A DNA stretch of 64,000 nucleotides from Symbiodinium natans (taxonomy: Eukaryota > Sar > Dinophyceae > Suessiales > Symbiodiniaceae). Location of the stretch: assembly GCA_905221605.1 (NCBI GenBank), contig CAJNDS010002652.1, positions 52,501 to 116,500 of the forward strand, written 5' to 3'. Positions 1 to 11,482 of the stretch are shown piece by piece. Position 1 is the first letter of the stretch. Each line of letters starts with the position of its first letter. Under the pieces are notes generated by a model, which was not told the DNA's origin, searched no databases, and saw only the letters and a program-made list of their open reading frames with translations. Made by a program: the position numbers and the translations under genes.

Positions 1-360
1 AACCCGAAACCCCACAAGCCCATAAGCCCTCAACAACCCTGAAGCCAAAAGTGCTAAACTCTAAACCCTAAACTCTAAACTCTAAACCCTAAACCCCAAA
101 CCCGAAACCCTAAACCCTAAACCGCCTAAAAGGCCCGATTCGCGGCCTCGCCCGACGCATCGCCATCAGGTAAGACACCTGGGGGTCGGTGGCTTCAAAG
201 CTTTAGACTTTAGAACTTTAGGGCCATTCAGGCCTTGACTTAGAGTCGCTTTAGGGTTTAGGGTTTAGGGTTTAGGGTTTAGGGTTTAGGGTTTAGGGTT
301 TAGGGGTTAGGGCTTAGGGTTTAGGGGTTAGGGTTTAGGGCTTAAGGTTTTGCAACAATA
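1..360. repeat. Telomere-like arrays, opposed orientation
   Basis: CCCTAAA-type repeats, partly degenerate, fill about 50-125. TTTAGGG-type repeats fill about 245-345. A short unique island (133-169) lies between them. The facing orientation and internal position argue against a true chromosome end. Confidence 0.9.
133..169 (+). CDS. Candidate internal exon (37 nt)
   Basis: The unique island is bounded by AG at 131-132 and by a textbook donor GTAAGA at 170. Frame 0 reads ARFAASPDASPS with mostly G/C third positions. CCCTAAA repeats lie to the left and TTTAGGG repeats to the right. The protein is not recognised and the boundaries rest only on splice consensus. Confidence 0.35.
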
Positions 361-459
361 CCAGCAAAGTTGCGGGAGGTGAGGGGGGCGGGGTGTTGGG
401 GTGCTGGCGAGATATATTTGAAGTCCCATTCTCACCGCGGGAGGCGTCCTCCAAAGGCG

Positions 460-620
460 AGCTACTTAATAACCAGTCTGTACTTTTGGCTCACTCATAA
501 GCCCCTTAAGTGCCCTAATATGGCTGTAACTTGGGTTGTAGGTACAGTTGTAGTTTGGGTTGTAAGTACAGTTATAATTTGGGTTATAAGTACAGTTATA
601 ATTTGGGTTATACTTAGAAT
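460..620. repeat. Diverged 9.0-kb-type element with 24-bp tandem repeat
   Basis: Three 24-bp units (531-554, 555-578, 579-602) beginning TTGGGTT and containing TACAGTT are followed by a partial fourth. The preceding CCTTAAGTGCCCTAATATGG also occurs in the inverted-repeat element at 9003-9153, so this appears to be a relative of that element with an expanded internal repeat. The open frame across it (370-651) follows from the repeat and is not called as a gene. Confidence 0.7.
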
Positions 621-851
621 TCGTTGCACTTCCCCTCAGCCCAAGTTCTGACAGACTAACGCCGAAACTCCCAAAACTTGTTTTGTCAAGCGCCTGCTTG
701 AAGTCGAAAGGTTTAGGGGGTTTAGGGAGCTGAGGGAAGGGAGTTGAGGTGTCAGGTCTTCAGGGTCCCTAATCCCTAGACCCTAAACCCTAAACCCAAA
801 ACCCTAAACCGCGTTTTCAGAGTCCCCTCCACACACACACACACAAGGCAC

Positions 852-944
852 CTCCAGACCAAGGTCGGGTACGGCTGTGGCGAACGGCGCCTCCGTCGCA
901 GGGCTGAGGTTGGTGGAGGGGTTTCGGGTGGAGGTTTCGGCCGC
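852..944 (-). CDS. Candidate internal exon (31 codons)
   Basis: On the minus strand a strong acceptor (pyrimidine run then TTTTCAG, ending at 945) precedes an open frame that starts AAETSTRNPSTNLSPA and ends about GLE before GTGCC. Third positions are strongly G/C. CCCTAAA repeats flank it on the left and TTTAGGG on the right. The product is unknown. A later donor in the CA microsatellite at 831-844 is also possible. Confidence 0.45.
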
Positions 945-949
945 CTGAA

Positions 950-1700
950 AATTTTGGGTTCAGGCTTTAAGGGTTTAGGGTTTGGGGCTTAGGGTTTAGG
1001 GGAACTTTTTCGAACGCCCCAACTGAGGGGGCAGAGCATCGACTGTGGTGAGTGTAGGGTTTAGGCTTGTCGGTGTCTATTTAATTAGGGGTTGGGGTCT
1101 TGGGCTGGCCGTTAGGGATTTACGTAGGATCTAGAGACAAACCCGGTAGCCCTTTTAAACCCCTTTGAGCCCCCTTAAGCCCCTTCAGGCTCCGGTTGAA
1201 CCGCTTTATTCCACCCACTGCGTGGGGTGAAGTCTTCAAACCCCAAGATTTTGGGATCAACTTACGAGCTGGCGGCTCAGGCCAAACCCTGGCCCAGAAC
1301 CTTTCAAAACCAAGATGGGGTGGGGTTTTGGAGTGTTGGGTTTTGGGGTCTTTCTGGAGGTTTGGGGGGTTGGGGGTGGGTGGGTGGGTGGGGGGGAGGG
1401 TTGGGGAGTTGGTGTTATTCTTGGCGGTTTTGGGTGGTTTGCAGAGGCTTTGGTTCTTTTGGGGGGTTTGGTGGTCACTGGCAAATTTGGGTGTCTTTCT
1501 GAGCCCAGAACTCCGAACCCCCAACCCTCGACGCACACCCTAAATCATGGTCCCTTTTGGGGTGCTCATTCAAGGTCGCCTCAGTAATTTCTTAGGGGCT
1601 GAATACCCTAGCCCGAAAACGGCTAGCCTTCTTTGGTAATAGGATACATATACATATATATATCCGCCGACCCCAGCAACAGCGGGGCGGCGTCAGTGAA
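950..1700. repeat. Degenerate G-rich telomere-like stretch
   Basis: Mixed TTTAGGG, TTTGGGG and GGGTTTTGG runs with strongly purine-skewed plus-strand composition at about 1315-1500. A possible tiny exon end with a good donor (GTGAGT) sits at about 1049. Open frames here on both strands are low-complexity translations of the repeat and are not called as genes. Confidence 0.6.
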
Positions 1701-2665
1701 GACCCTCCCTGCCCTCACCGCAACCTCTTCCCCCTTCCCCTTCCCAACCATTCCACTCCACCTCTCCACTTGGCCTTGCCTCTGCCCCTAACCCCCACCA
1801 ACCCCTTCTCCTGCCCTCCCTTTCCCAACCATTCCACTCCATCCCCCTCCCCTACCCCTTCCCCATCCCTGCCCCCCCTCTCACCGTACACCACCAACCC
1901 CTTGCCCGCCCCTCACCGTTTCTACCTGCCCCCCCTCCCACTACCCTTCCCCTTCCCAAGCATTCCACTCCATCCCCCCTTCCCCACCCCCAATCCACCC
2001 TTCTCCAGCCACTTACCTCATCTTCCCAACCATTCCACTCCATCCCCCTCCCCCACCCCTTCCCCATCCCTGCCCCCCCTCTCACCGTACCCCCACCCAC
2101 TTCACCCCTTCCCCCCAATCCACCCTTCTCCAGGCACTGACCTCATCTCCTCCACCTACCCCCCTCCCCCCCACTCCCACCACCACTAACCGCTTCCTTG
2201 CCCTACCCTTCTCTAGACTGGATCAGATGCTTTAACCCCCCCGCCCCCCCCCACCCCCCCCCCCCCCCCCCACCCCCAATCCACCCTTCTCCAGCCACTT
2301 ACCTCATCTCCTCCACCAACCCCTGCCCCACTCCCCACCACCCTTCCCCTTCCCAACCATTCCACTCCATCCTCCTCCCCGACCCCTTCCCAACCATTCC
2401 ACTCCATCCTCCTCTCCTACCCCTTCCCCATCCCTGCCCCCCCCTCTCACCGTACCCCCAATCCAACCCCTTCCCTGCCCCTCCTCCCACTACCCTCCCA
2501 CTTACCTCACCCCACCACCAACCCCGCTCCCCACCACCCCCAACCATTCCACTCCATCCCCCTCCCCAAACCCCTCACCACCACCTACCCCCCCTCCCCC
2601 ACTCCCACCACCAACCCCGTCCACTACCCTCCCCAACCATTCCACTCCATCCTCCTCCCCTCTCT
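1701..2665. repeat. Pyrimidine-rich minisatellite
   Basis: Almost 1 kb with hardly any G on the plus strand. A 20-nt motif CCAACCATTCCACTCCATCC or a close variant recurs about eight times (near 1744, 1826, 1955, 2026, 2355, 2391, 2539 and 2632) among C-rich spacers. No gene is supported. The minus strand is G-rich and could form quadruplexes. Confidence 0.75.
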
Positions 2666-2947
2666 AGACTCGATCAGATGACTGACTCTAAAGGGCTCCA
2701 GCGCATGCCGACACACCCCCCCCCCAACCCCGCCCCCCCCCCGACTGGATCAGATGACTTTAAAGGGCTCCAGTGCATGCCCGCCCGCTCCGCCCGCTCC
2801 ATTTCTCCGCCCTTCCCACCCCCCACCCCCCCCCCCACCCCCCCCCCCCCCCCCCCCCCCCACCCCCCCCCACCCACCCCCCCCCCCATCCCCCCCCCAC
2901 CCCCCCCCCACCACCCCGCCCCCCCGCCCACCCCCCCCCCACCCCCT
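2666..2947. repeat. C-tract block with repeated GATCAGATG segment
   Basis: A segment containing GATCAGATG and AAAGGGCTCCAG occurs at about 2671-2710 and 2746-2780, with a fragment at 2219. Long C homopolymers interrupted by single A or T fill 2825-2945. The proline- and glycine-rich frames are products of the homopolymers. Confidence 0.75.
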
Positions 2948-3059
2948 GAAGTGTTTCGGTTTAGGGTTTAGGGCTCAACATGCAAGGGTTGCTACTTTCA
3001 CCTAGTTTGTCCACGGCCTTACATATACCGTTTCAGAACTTAGAACCAAGGTTTACGGT

Positions 3060-3730
3060 TTCGGGGCTTAGAGCAGAGGCATTATCTCCCAGAGGGGAGC
3101 AGGAGAAGGGGGGGGGGGGGTAACCGAAGGGAGGGTTTGGGCAGCTTGGGCGTTTGCCTCCAAGGGGTCGGCGGCACTGGCGGTAGCCATTAAATCGGGC
3201 AGCGCGAGGTCCCCAAAGGACCGAGCAAATGCGGACCTTTTAGCCCGGGTCGTCCCGGGAATAGCCTTGCTGGCCTCTGGCCTTCTGCGAAGCAGAATTA
3301 GGCCGGACGCCAGTGCCGCCGACCCCCGCGTGCCGCCGGTGAACGGTTTTTTTTTTCGTGGTTTTTTGCGTCGCCACGGAGGCCCCCAGAGGGCGCGCAT
3401 CATGAGCATCAGCGGGTCCAGCCCGGGACCCCCAGGCGCGCATCAGGAGCATCAGCGGCTCCCGGGGCGGGACCCCGGCGGCGCATCAGGAGCATGATGC
3501 CCCCCAAAGGGCGGGCATAAGCGACGTGTCTAAGCCCGGGGCTAGGAAAAAGGGAGTTTAGGGGCCTTATAAAGTGCGTAGAAACGTTAAGGGAGTCTAG
3601 GAGCCTCAAACGATTTGAAGGGAGTTTAGGGGCCTGAAAATGCTTAGAAACTTAACGCTTAGAGATTTTAAGGGAGTTTAGGGGCCTCAACATGCTTAGA
3701 AACTGCTCGCCCTGGGCTTCTGCGTGCGCT
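3060..3730. other. GC-rich island, no recognised gene
   Basis: Mostly unique GC-rich DNA. The phrase GCATCAGGAGCATCAGCGG or a variant occurs three times (about 3397-3416, 3439-3458, 3480-3496). TTTAGGGGCCT-like repeats begin at about 3540. Open frames on both strands are short and overlap each other, so none is called. Confidence 0.5.
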
Positions 3731-3754
3731 GCCCGCCCATGGGCGCAGCCCCTT

Positions 3755-3756
<2 letters not shown>

Positions 3757-3801
<45 letters not shown>

Positions 3802-3811
3802 TTATTTATTT
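3757..3811. repeat. AT microsatellite
   Basis: A run of alternating TA (about 3758-3797) is followed by ATTT tetranucleotide repeats. Confidence 0.95.
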
Positions 3812-4239
3812 ACAACCACAAAGGTTACAGGCTAACTACCCAGCCCCTAAGATTTAGGGTACCCCAAGCAGGACTTCAGAGAGCTGCCCGATGTCTGTGT
3901 CCCCAGCATCCGGGTGCACAGAGACCACGATCATCATGCTGACCTGCTGCCCGTAGTACTTCCTGGGCGGGCCGGTGGGTTTTGAGGGTTTCGCCCTTTG
4001 AGCCCTAAACCCGAAACCTTAAACCATGAAGCCAACCCTTGGAACCCCAAGCCTTGAACCCTGAACCCTGGCCCTGAACCCTGAACCCAAGGCCCTGAAC
4101 CTTAAGCCCTAGTCCCTAACCCTAAACCCAAAACCCTACACCCTAAGGCACCCTGACCCTTGACCTTGCCCAAAGTTTTGATGACTGTGCCCAGTGTGTT
4201 GTTTTAATGACCTTGCGCCATGTCTTATGACCTTGCCCG

Positions 4240-4445
4240 ATGGCTGATGAATATGTTTTGATGTATGAAAGGAATAAATCAGTATAAATATATAAATAGG
4301 ATATAAATATATATATATATATATATAACTATAAAGAATATAAGTATAAACAAAAATTGTGACTACAAACATAAATAAAAAAAATGAATGTATTATAATG
4401 TATATATGTATTTCTATATATACATCATATGCTATGATATGATAT
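4240..4445. other. AT-rich stretch
   Basis: About 200 bp of AT-rich sequence with TATATA runs, contrasting with the GC-rich surroundings. No gene or clear element ends were seen. Confidence 0.7.
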
Positions 4446-5600
4446 AGAGGGCTAGGGTGAACCCTCAACCCCTTGAAAGCAGGCCAAAGGAGCTCTAGAA
4501 TCCAACGGTAGAGGTTCAGCTGCAAGGAGTAGACTGCCCCTTTGCCTGGGCGCTTGGAAGGCTGTGCAGGGTTTTGCGTTTAGGGTTTCGGGCTGCGGGT
4601 TTAGGGTTTAGGGTTTAGGTAGGGTTTAGGGTTTAGGGTTTAAGGTTTAGGGTTTAGGTTTAGGGAGGATTGTGGATTTTTTTGTTGGGGGGGGGGGGGG
4701 GGGGGTTGGAGGGACGGAGTTCCTTCGAATGCGCACCAAACCAAAAGCAAAGAACCGGAATCCCTGAACTCTAAACCCCGAAGTCGTCCCTTGGTGTTAT
4801 CCTTGGAGCCCTTCTTGTCCTTCTTCGGCGTCTTCTTTGGCATTGCGTTGCTGATTTCCTGCTTTTTGCATGACCATCGTGATTGTCTTTTTCTCAGCAA
4901 TGCCCCACTGCATCATCGTCTTGCGGAAGAACAGCCACAGGCGGGTGCCGCGACTCGTACATCCCATGCACCCTGCACCCCTGGAAACAAAGAACCCCCC
5001 CCCCCCCCATCCCAAAACCCTAAACCGCTAAACCCTGACCCCGCAGAAACGCCGAGAAAGCCCATCACCAAAAGCCCCTAAGCGGCCCTAAAACCCCGAA
5101 AACCCCTAAAACCCTAAACCCTGAACCCTAAACCCAAAAAAAAAATAGACCCCAGAGAGAAGGCCCCTTAAAAAAAGGCTCCTAAAAACCCTGAAACCCA
5201 GGGTCCCTGCGTCAAGCCACCCCCCAACCCCGCAACGGATCCTGTTCCTTGGGGTTTTGGGGTTGGGGGTCTAGGGTTCTATACCTTGGGGTTTTGGGGG
5301 TTTCGGGTTCTGGGGTTTGGGGTCGCGAAATGCTCAGACCCAAGCGCCTTGGCACCCTAATTCCATGATCTTCGCACGGAGGCAAAGGAACATCCGACGC
5401 ACCCGAACCCTCCAAAACCGGAGATTCCCTAAACCCTGTAAGCCGCAAAGTCCCTAAACAACCTATATACACCCCAGCCGCCGACATAAGCAAAGTCCCG
5501 CAATGACCTCCTTAACCCCTCCCGAAATGTCACCATAGGCGCCTAAGCCACTGGATCATCCCACACCCAAAGCCCTAAGCCCTAGGCCCTAAGCCCTAAA
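4446..5600. other. Mixed telomere-like arrays and one unique island
   Basis: TTTAGGG repeats at 4570-4665, a G homopolymer at about 4685-4705, a unique island at 4790-4990, then CCCTAAA-derived sequence to 5140. On the minus strand the island has an open frame with a lysine-rich run beginning MPKKTPKKDKKGSKDN (near 4842-4795). It could be an exon but is not recognised. Confidence 0.45.
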
Positions 5601-6440
5601 CCCTAAACCCGGAAGTCGCGATGAAAGGCTGGCCAGCGGCAATCATGAAGGTGGTCCAGGGGAGCTGACATACCTGCAGCTGTTGGCGCCTATAGTTGTT
5701 GCCGGTATTACTTCTCTGCGATGAAGTACAGCTTTTACCACGAATACCACAAGACTTTAGCAATGCTTCTTCCCGTGATTTGTTACTTTACCTCCGGATC
5801 ATGCTCATGAGCGATGAACCTCCTTCCACCCACCACCCCATAGTTTTTTGAGATTACGAGCCAGAAGCGGTTGTCAAAATGGCAAGCCATGTGCTTTGTT
5901 GCTTGGATACCATAACTTACACCGGCTTCTCAGGCCATCTCTCACGCCCGAAAACGTCCCCCTGGTGGGAACCCAGCTCTTCACCGGAGCAGTGGGCCCC
6001 TTTTGTCAACCTGCACCTCTTGCTGCAAGTGGTGGGAATTCATCCGTCGGCGCGACATGGGTGTGGGCGGTGTGGGCATGTGATTCTGGTACCCTCATCT
6101 TGTTGGGTGCCCCCCCCCGCCCCCCATGAAAAATGGCATGCGGCCAGTTCTAGCGTTGCCTTCCAGCCAGTACTGCAGCACATTGCTGCCTGGTCGGGCG
6201 TTGTTGCCGAGACGTACCCTAGAACTTGCTCAACATGAGCTTTATGACCCATCCCATGTGGCTGCGCTCATCGTCGCAGACGACCACCGATAACGCAGTC
6301 AAAGCAACCCTCTTTGCGATCCACAATGCTCGGGGACTTTTGAGGCAGGCCCTGACCCAAAACCCTAAACCCTAAACCCTATAAGCCCTAAGCCCTAAGC
6401 GCTAAACACTAAACCCTAAACCTAAACCCTCAACCCAAAC
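5601..6440. other. Unique island followed by CCCTAAA array
   Basis: About 640 bp (5610-6250) lacks telomere-like repeats. Open frames of 93 and 119 codons on the plus strand overlap each other and match no family I recognise. Positions 6355-6440 hold CCCTAAA repeats leading into the exon-like island at 6443. The stretch may contain a decayed gene. Confidence 0.4.
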
Positions 6441-6442
6441 AG

Positions 6443-6543
6443 GTAAACTCAAAGGACACTGAGGTACGGCGGAAGGAGTTCCGCAGCCCCTTCTCGAGCT
6501 TGTCTGAGCGCTTCCAGTCGATCCTGCCCCAGCCCACGAAGAG
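6443..6543 (+). CDS. Candidate internal exon (33 codons)
   Basis: This is the best exon-like island. Acceptor AACCCAAACAG ends at 6442, and a clean donor (AAGAG then GTGAGG) begins at 6544. The frame between reads VNSKDTEVRRKEFRSPFSSL and continues to PQPTKR, with nearly every third base G or C from codon 8 on. CCCTAAA repeats precede it and TTTAGGG repeats follow the donor directly. The protein family is not recognised. Confidence 0.55.
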
Positions 6544-6549
6544 GTGAGG

Positions 6550-7620
6550 GTTTAGGGTTTAGGGTTTAGGGTCCGCCGACCCTGGCGGCGTGTTGGATGG
6601 GAAAAGGAGGTGAAAACCTCCCTCTTTCTTTCCTGACCCCCCAAAACGCGGGGCGGGTGGGGGGGGTCGGTGCACAATTTTTTCGTGGAGAACCGCGCCA
6701 GCACAGGGGGTAGGGGCGCCCTCAGCAAAATCAGCGGTTTTTGGGCTCTTTGGGACTCCCCCCCCCCTACCCCCCCCACTGCCCCCCTACCCCCCCCCTC
6801 CCCTGCCCCCCCAACCCCTCTCTGCACCCCCTCCCACCCCCCCACCCCCCGCTGCCCCCCGCCCTTCCCCCCCCCCACTGTCTTTCTTTTCCTGCCTTCT
6901 GGGCTGTTTGGGTCCTGGTGCCACCCCCCCCCCCCCAACGCTTCACAGAACTCTGCCGAGCAGGCTGACCTTTCAACTATGCTCCAGCGGGGTCGGCGGC
7001 TTGAGCCGGAGGCTCTTAAATTTAGGGTTTAGGGTTTGGGGTTTGGGGTTTAGGGTTTAGGGTTTAGGGTTTAGGGTTTAGGGTTGAGGGTTAGGATTTA
7101 GGGTTTAGGGTTTAGGGTTTCGGGTTTAGGGCTTGCTGCTTAGGTCTCTTGGAAGCACGCAAGCTAAGCTCGCTAGGGGCTCAAGGTTTGAGCACTGCGG
7201 GTTTGGGAATTAAGAGCTTGGTTTGAGGGCCGTTGCAGGCTGTCGGGGTTCCTGGCGTGGATGGGGCCCTAAACCCTAACCCTGGCTTGGGTTTCAGGTT
7301 TAGGGTTTAGGGTTTAGGGTTTGGGGTTTGGGGTTTGGGGTTTGGGGTTTGCGGTTTGGGGTTTGGGGTTTGGGGTTTGGGGTTTAGGTTTTAGGGTTTA
7401 GGGCCCTATAAGCCCGAAGCCCTATTCCCCACGCCCTCAGCGCTAAGTCGTAGGGTTTCAGCTCCCAAAAGATAATGTGTCAGGGCAAACTTGGGCGGTT
7501 GCAGCACCTGGAGAAGGAGAGGTCCGAGAGAGCCCCCATAACTCAGGAATACACTTGCATTAACTACTATAGGGGGTTCAGGGCTTAGGCTTTTGGGTTT
7601 AGGGCTTAGGGTTTCTTACG
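6550..7620. repeat. TTTAGGG/TTTGGGG arrays with C-rich insert
   Basis: TTTAGGG repeats run at 6550-6570, 7018-7140 and 7290-7330. A homogeneous TTTGGGG block (about 7318-7385) follows. Positions 6755-6940 are C-homopolymer-rich. No gene is supported. Confidence 0.8.
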
Positions 7621-8330
7621 GATTAAACTGCTTAGCAGGTCTTTCCGCTACAAATGGGTATTGGGCTCTCCAGACTCCACCCTAAACCCTGGTTGACCGG
7701 GAACATCCACTCACTCCGTGTGTGGAGATCTCTGCAGCTCGGCATTGTGGACCGCGTACGTGTGACTCTACAGGACTCGGCCACCGGAAGGTCCAGCACC
7801 ACGGCCGATATGAGCCCCCCAAACTGTCGCGTGTACACCTCCTTCAAGACACACTTCCAGCTCATCCCCACCTTCAAGGAAGCAGTCTAGCTTATGCGGT
7901 TTGCAGCCGTCACATAGACGTGAGGAAAACGTCTCTGCTTCTCTTCTCATGCCAGAGCACCTTCTTGGATGAGGGAGGCAGCGCCATGCCCTCAGTCCAT
8001 GCTGACTCAAACCCTAAACCCGCTAAACCCTGAAGCCCCCCTGAACCCACAAAGCCGCCCAAGCCCCCAAAATCCCCTAAGCTCCCGAAGCCCCCAACCA
8101 AGGGCCCGGCAAAACAAGCTGGCCACAGGGCAAGCGAGCAGCGAAGTCGACGGACCCTGGGGGCACGGCGCCATGAACTGAACCCCCCCTCCACCCACCA
8201 CGCCCCGCTCCAAACGGCAGGATTCGCCCTATGACCTTGTCAAACATAGGAGTTTGTACCAAAGCCAGGGGGTGCACACAAAAGAACCTTGAAGAGTTTG
8301 GCATGCAGGTTAACGTATCCTTTAGAGCTT
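7621..8330. other. Unique island, no recognised gene
   Basis: About 700 bp mostly free of telomere-like repeats. Overlapping open frames of 60-100 codons occur on both strands (for example 7654-7890 plus and 7910-8194 minus). None has a motif I recognise and codon use does not single one out. Confidence 0.4.
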
Positions 8331-8334
8331 GACG

Positions 8335-8886
8335 AGGGTTTAGGGTTTAGGGTTTGGGTGCAAACCCGCAACCCTAAACTCACCAAACACACACTCAGAG
8401 CTGCGAACAGGTTGACAGCGAAACACGAGTTACAAGTTTAGGGTTTGGGTAGGGTTTAGGGTTTAGGGTTTAGGGTTTAGGGTTTAGGGTTTAGGGTTTA
8501 GGGTTTAGGGTTTAGGGTTTAGGGGTTCAGGGGTTTAGGGGTTTAGGGGTTTAGGGGTTTAGGGGTTTAGGGGTTCAGGCTTTTAGGCTTAAGGCTTAGG
8601 GTTTAGGGTTTAAGGTTTAGGGTTTAGGGTTTAGGGTTTAGGTTTAGGGTTTAGGGTTTAGGGTTTAGGGTTTAGGGTTTAGGGTTTAGGGTTTAGGGTT
8701 TAGGGTTTAGGGTTTAGGGTTTAGGGTTTAGTAGGGTTTAGCAATTTATCGGCTAGTTCTAGTGCACTCCACTTGTGTGCTGAGGTGGCCAGCGGCCGAC
8801 CTGTCAAGATGCCTCAGTAGGCTATACCCTTATTAGACTTCAAGGCCCCTAAACCCTAAACCCTAAACCCTAAACCCTAAACCTTA
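8335..8886. repeat. Long TTTAGGG array, then CCCTAAA
   Basis: TTTAGGG repeats occupy about 8440-8740, including a block of the variant GGGGTTTA at 8520-8575. A 100-bp unique segment precedes CCCTAAA repeats at 8848-8886. Confidence 0.95.
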
Positions 8887-9002
8887 TTAACCCCAAGGAC
8901 ACCGCTAAGCCACATAAACAGCCACCACGCCGATGCGTGAGGCCATGAACCCAGAAAGCTCTACAAGTAAGCCCTACGAGCCCCATGAGCCCTTACTTGG
9001 AG

Positions 9003-9153
9003 GTTCATGGTACTTGATAACCAATTATAACTGTACTTATAACCCACTTACAAAATACCCTTAAGTGCCCTAATATGGTTATAAGTGCAGTGATAAGTAC
9101 AGTTGTAGTTGGCTAACAAGTACTATTGTAGTTGGCTAATAAGTACCATGAAC
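9003..9153. mobile_element. MITE-like inverted-repeat element (151 bp)
   Basis: The element begins GTTCATGGTACTT and ends with its reverse complement AAGTACCATGAAC. The interior is AT-rich with repeated TACAGTTGTAGTTGG. A relative lies at 460-620. No coding capacity. Confidence 0.65.
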
Positions 9154-9855
9154 ATCCGTACCTTCGAAACCCGAACCCCAGCACTCATTAGCTCCTTGCG
9201 GGAGCAAAAGCAGGGGAGGGAGTATCTGGGAACCTGAATGAAGCAAAAGAGGGGCCTTGCAAAGGGCTATCCAGCTACGGGACCCCCCCCCCCCCACCGA
9301 AAGGATGTTGCAAACTAACCCAAAACCCTGAACCCTCAACCCTACACCCAGTGTCCCAACCTGCTAAGTCTTCCTCCTCCGCAAAGATCCGCCACTCTGT
9401 CCGGAACGCCTGGGCTCTGCAAACCCAAAACCCTGAACCCTGAACCCTAAACCCTGCGCCCAAAATTTGCACCCTGAATTCTCCAAACCCTGAACCCTAG
9501 CACATCTGACTGGACGCTTTCGGTCCGCGGGCCTAAACCTTTCGGGTTCCGGGTTCGGGGTTCAGACTTCAACCCTCAACCCTAAACCCGAAAGCCTCAA
9601 GTTCAGTGTGGGGTTTAGGACCGAGGGAGTACGTAGATAGGTTTGGAGTGAAGGCTTTAATGAACCAATTTAGGGTTCAGGGTTTCAGGAGTGTGTCCCA
9701 TGCGCCGCGCACACCACCACGCGAGACGTGTGTGGTGGTGTGCACCAAGGTTCATATGCTCTCCTAGCCCGCCCACCCAACTTATGAAAAATGGTTTAGG
9801 GTTTAGGGTTTAGGGTTTAGGGTTTAGGGTTTAGTGTTTAAGGTTAAAATTGGTG
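9154..9855. other. Telomere-derived and short unique sequence
   Basis: Degenerate CCCTGAA and CCCTAAA units at 9320-9610, TTTAGGG repeats at 9790-9848, and a GTGTGGTGGTG palindromic stretch near 9710-9740. No gene is supported. Confidence 0.6.
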
Positions 9856-10360
9856 TTCACACACTTGTTGTCGGCTCTCCTCTCACATGAATCCCATCCC
9901 ATGTGTTTTCCTCGGATATCGCGCTTTCTGAAGCAACGTATATACAGACACAGGGTGAGGAGGGTACTTTTTCATCCACTTGGAGCCAGGAATATTCGAA
10001 GTGATCGAACGACGCAAAGTGAGACTTAGATAGAGAGAGAGGCATGTGTATGATGAGTTCCCTACATATTCGAGGCTGCCTTCTCATAGTAACCCCAAAA
10101 AGGGCCATAATTTAGAGAAGTGATCATGTGATAAGTTCTACAAAAGAGGGCACCCTAAACAAGAGGGGCCGCCTTAGAATAAAGAAACCCCAAAAGGACC
10201 ATAAATTTAGTGAAGTAATCCTGTTACAACTACGCAAAGGAGCTTGTAAAGGGGGTCTGGCTAAACCCTAAACCCTCAACCCTCAACCCAAAATCTAGAG
10301 AAGTAATCATGTTACACGTACGCAAAGGAGTTTGTATATTGGGGCCAGGGGGTCCAATCT
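9856..10360. repeat. Unique DNA with three copies of a 45-bp phrase
   Basis: A phrase with GAGAAGTAATCATGTTACA followed by CGCAAAGGAG occurs at about 10290-10335. Diverged copies lie at about 10205-10250 and 10110-10150. The 83-codon frame at 9857-10108 on the minus strand is unrecognised. Confidence 0.5.
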
Positions 10361-10429
10361 GCCCAGTGGCCTTGGCCCCCGATCGCGCTGCAAGGAGGGA
10401 CATGAACTGGAGCGAGTGTTCTCGGCAGC

Positions 10430-11160
10430 GGTTTCGGGTTTCGGGTTTGAGGTTTCGGGTTTGAGGTTTAGGGTTTACAGTTGAGGGAGTTTAGGGTTTA
10501 CAGTTTACAGCTTACAGTTTAGGGCTTAGGGCTTAGAGCTTAGGGGCTTAGGGAGTTTCCAGTTTGGGCCGGGGGGGCCTCCACCCCCTCCCCTCGCTGA
10601 TACGGACCCCTTGTCGGGCGGGCTTGGGTTCTAAGACTCTGGACCAGGAAGGAGCTGTATTCGTAGGGCTTGAACTGAAATATCTTAGGACAGAGATGAA
10701 TACTCCCCTTCGAACCTTAATAAAAACAATGTGTTTAATATCCTCTTGGGTGTTATATAACCAAATAAAAAAAGAATTCCCAAGGGGGATATAGAGATGA
10801 ATATGCAGAGGTTTCCAAGAGGGGTTCTAGGAGTCTCTAGCAGGGGGGATTCGATGGACCTTGGGGCACTGGGGCTTCAGGGGTTGCAGGGCTTCGGGTT
10901 GTAGAGTTTAGGGTTGTAGGGGTGAGGGTTGTAGGGGTTAGGGTCGAGGGTGGGGTTGTAGTAGGGTTGTAGGGTTATAGGGCTGTAGGGCTGCAGTGTT
11001 GCAGGGTTTGTTGCAGGGTTTGTTGCAGGGTTTCCAGTAGAAGCGAAGGCTTTGGGGGCATGAAAGTTTGTGGAGGGCTCTGAATGGGGCTGCTGGGGGT
11101 TGATCCGGATGCTCCCGCCCCCCATAAGCAAGGGCGGCCAGACCTTGCCCACGTCAAGAA
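10430..11160. repeat. Degenerate telomere-like variants
   Basis: TTTACAG-type repeats at 10475-10540 and GGGTTGTAG-type repeats at 10880-11035, with unique DNA at 10560-10860. The latter matches no gene I recognise. Confidence 0.6.
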
Positions 11161-11482
11161 CAAAACCCTAAACAACCCTAAACCCTACACCCTAAACCCT
11201 AAACCCTAGACCCTAGACCCTTGACGTGGGCAAGAACCAAACCTTAAACCCTACAAGCAAAACCCTAAACCCTAAACCCAAAATTTTAAACCCTAAACCC
11301 TAAACCCTAAACTCTAAACCCCAAACCCCAAACCCTAAACCCTAAACCCTAAACCCTAAACCCTAAACCCTAAAGCCTAAAGCCTAAACCCTAAACCCTA
11401 AACCCTAAACCCTAAACCCTAAACCCTAAACCCTAAGCCTAAAAGCCTGAACCCTAAACCCTAAACCCTAAACCCTAAACCT
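11161..11482. repeat. CCCTAAA array (about 320 bp)
   Basis: Nearly continuous CCCTAAA units with occasional variants such as CCTAAAG. A 70-bp island follows at 11485-11555. On the minus strand it reads RRRQEMEVRLPAALGPDK and on the plus strand it is also open. TTTAGGG repeats then run into the left end of element A. Confidence 0.95.

Noticed and set aside
1-350. Chromosome end at the left edge
   Set aside because: Telomere-like repeats occur in both orientations and throughout the window with genes and elements on both sides, so they are interstitial.
1120-2971. Proline-, glycine- and tryptophan-rich open frames on both strands
   Set aside because: They are translations of C/G-rich simple repeats in several frames at once, with no domain or codon signal.
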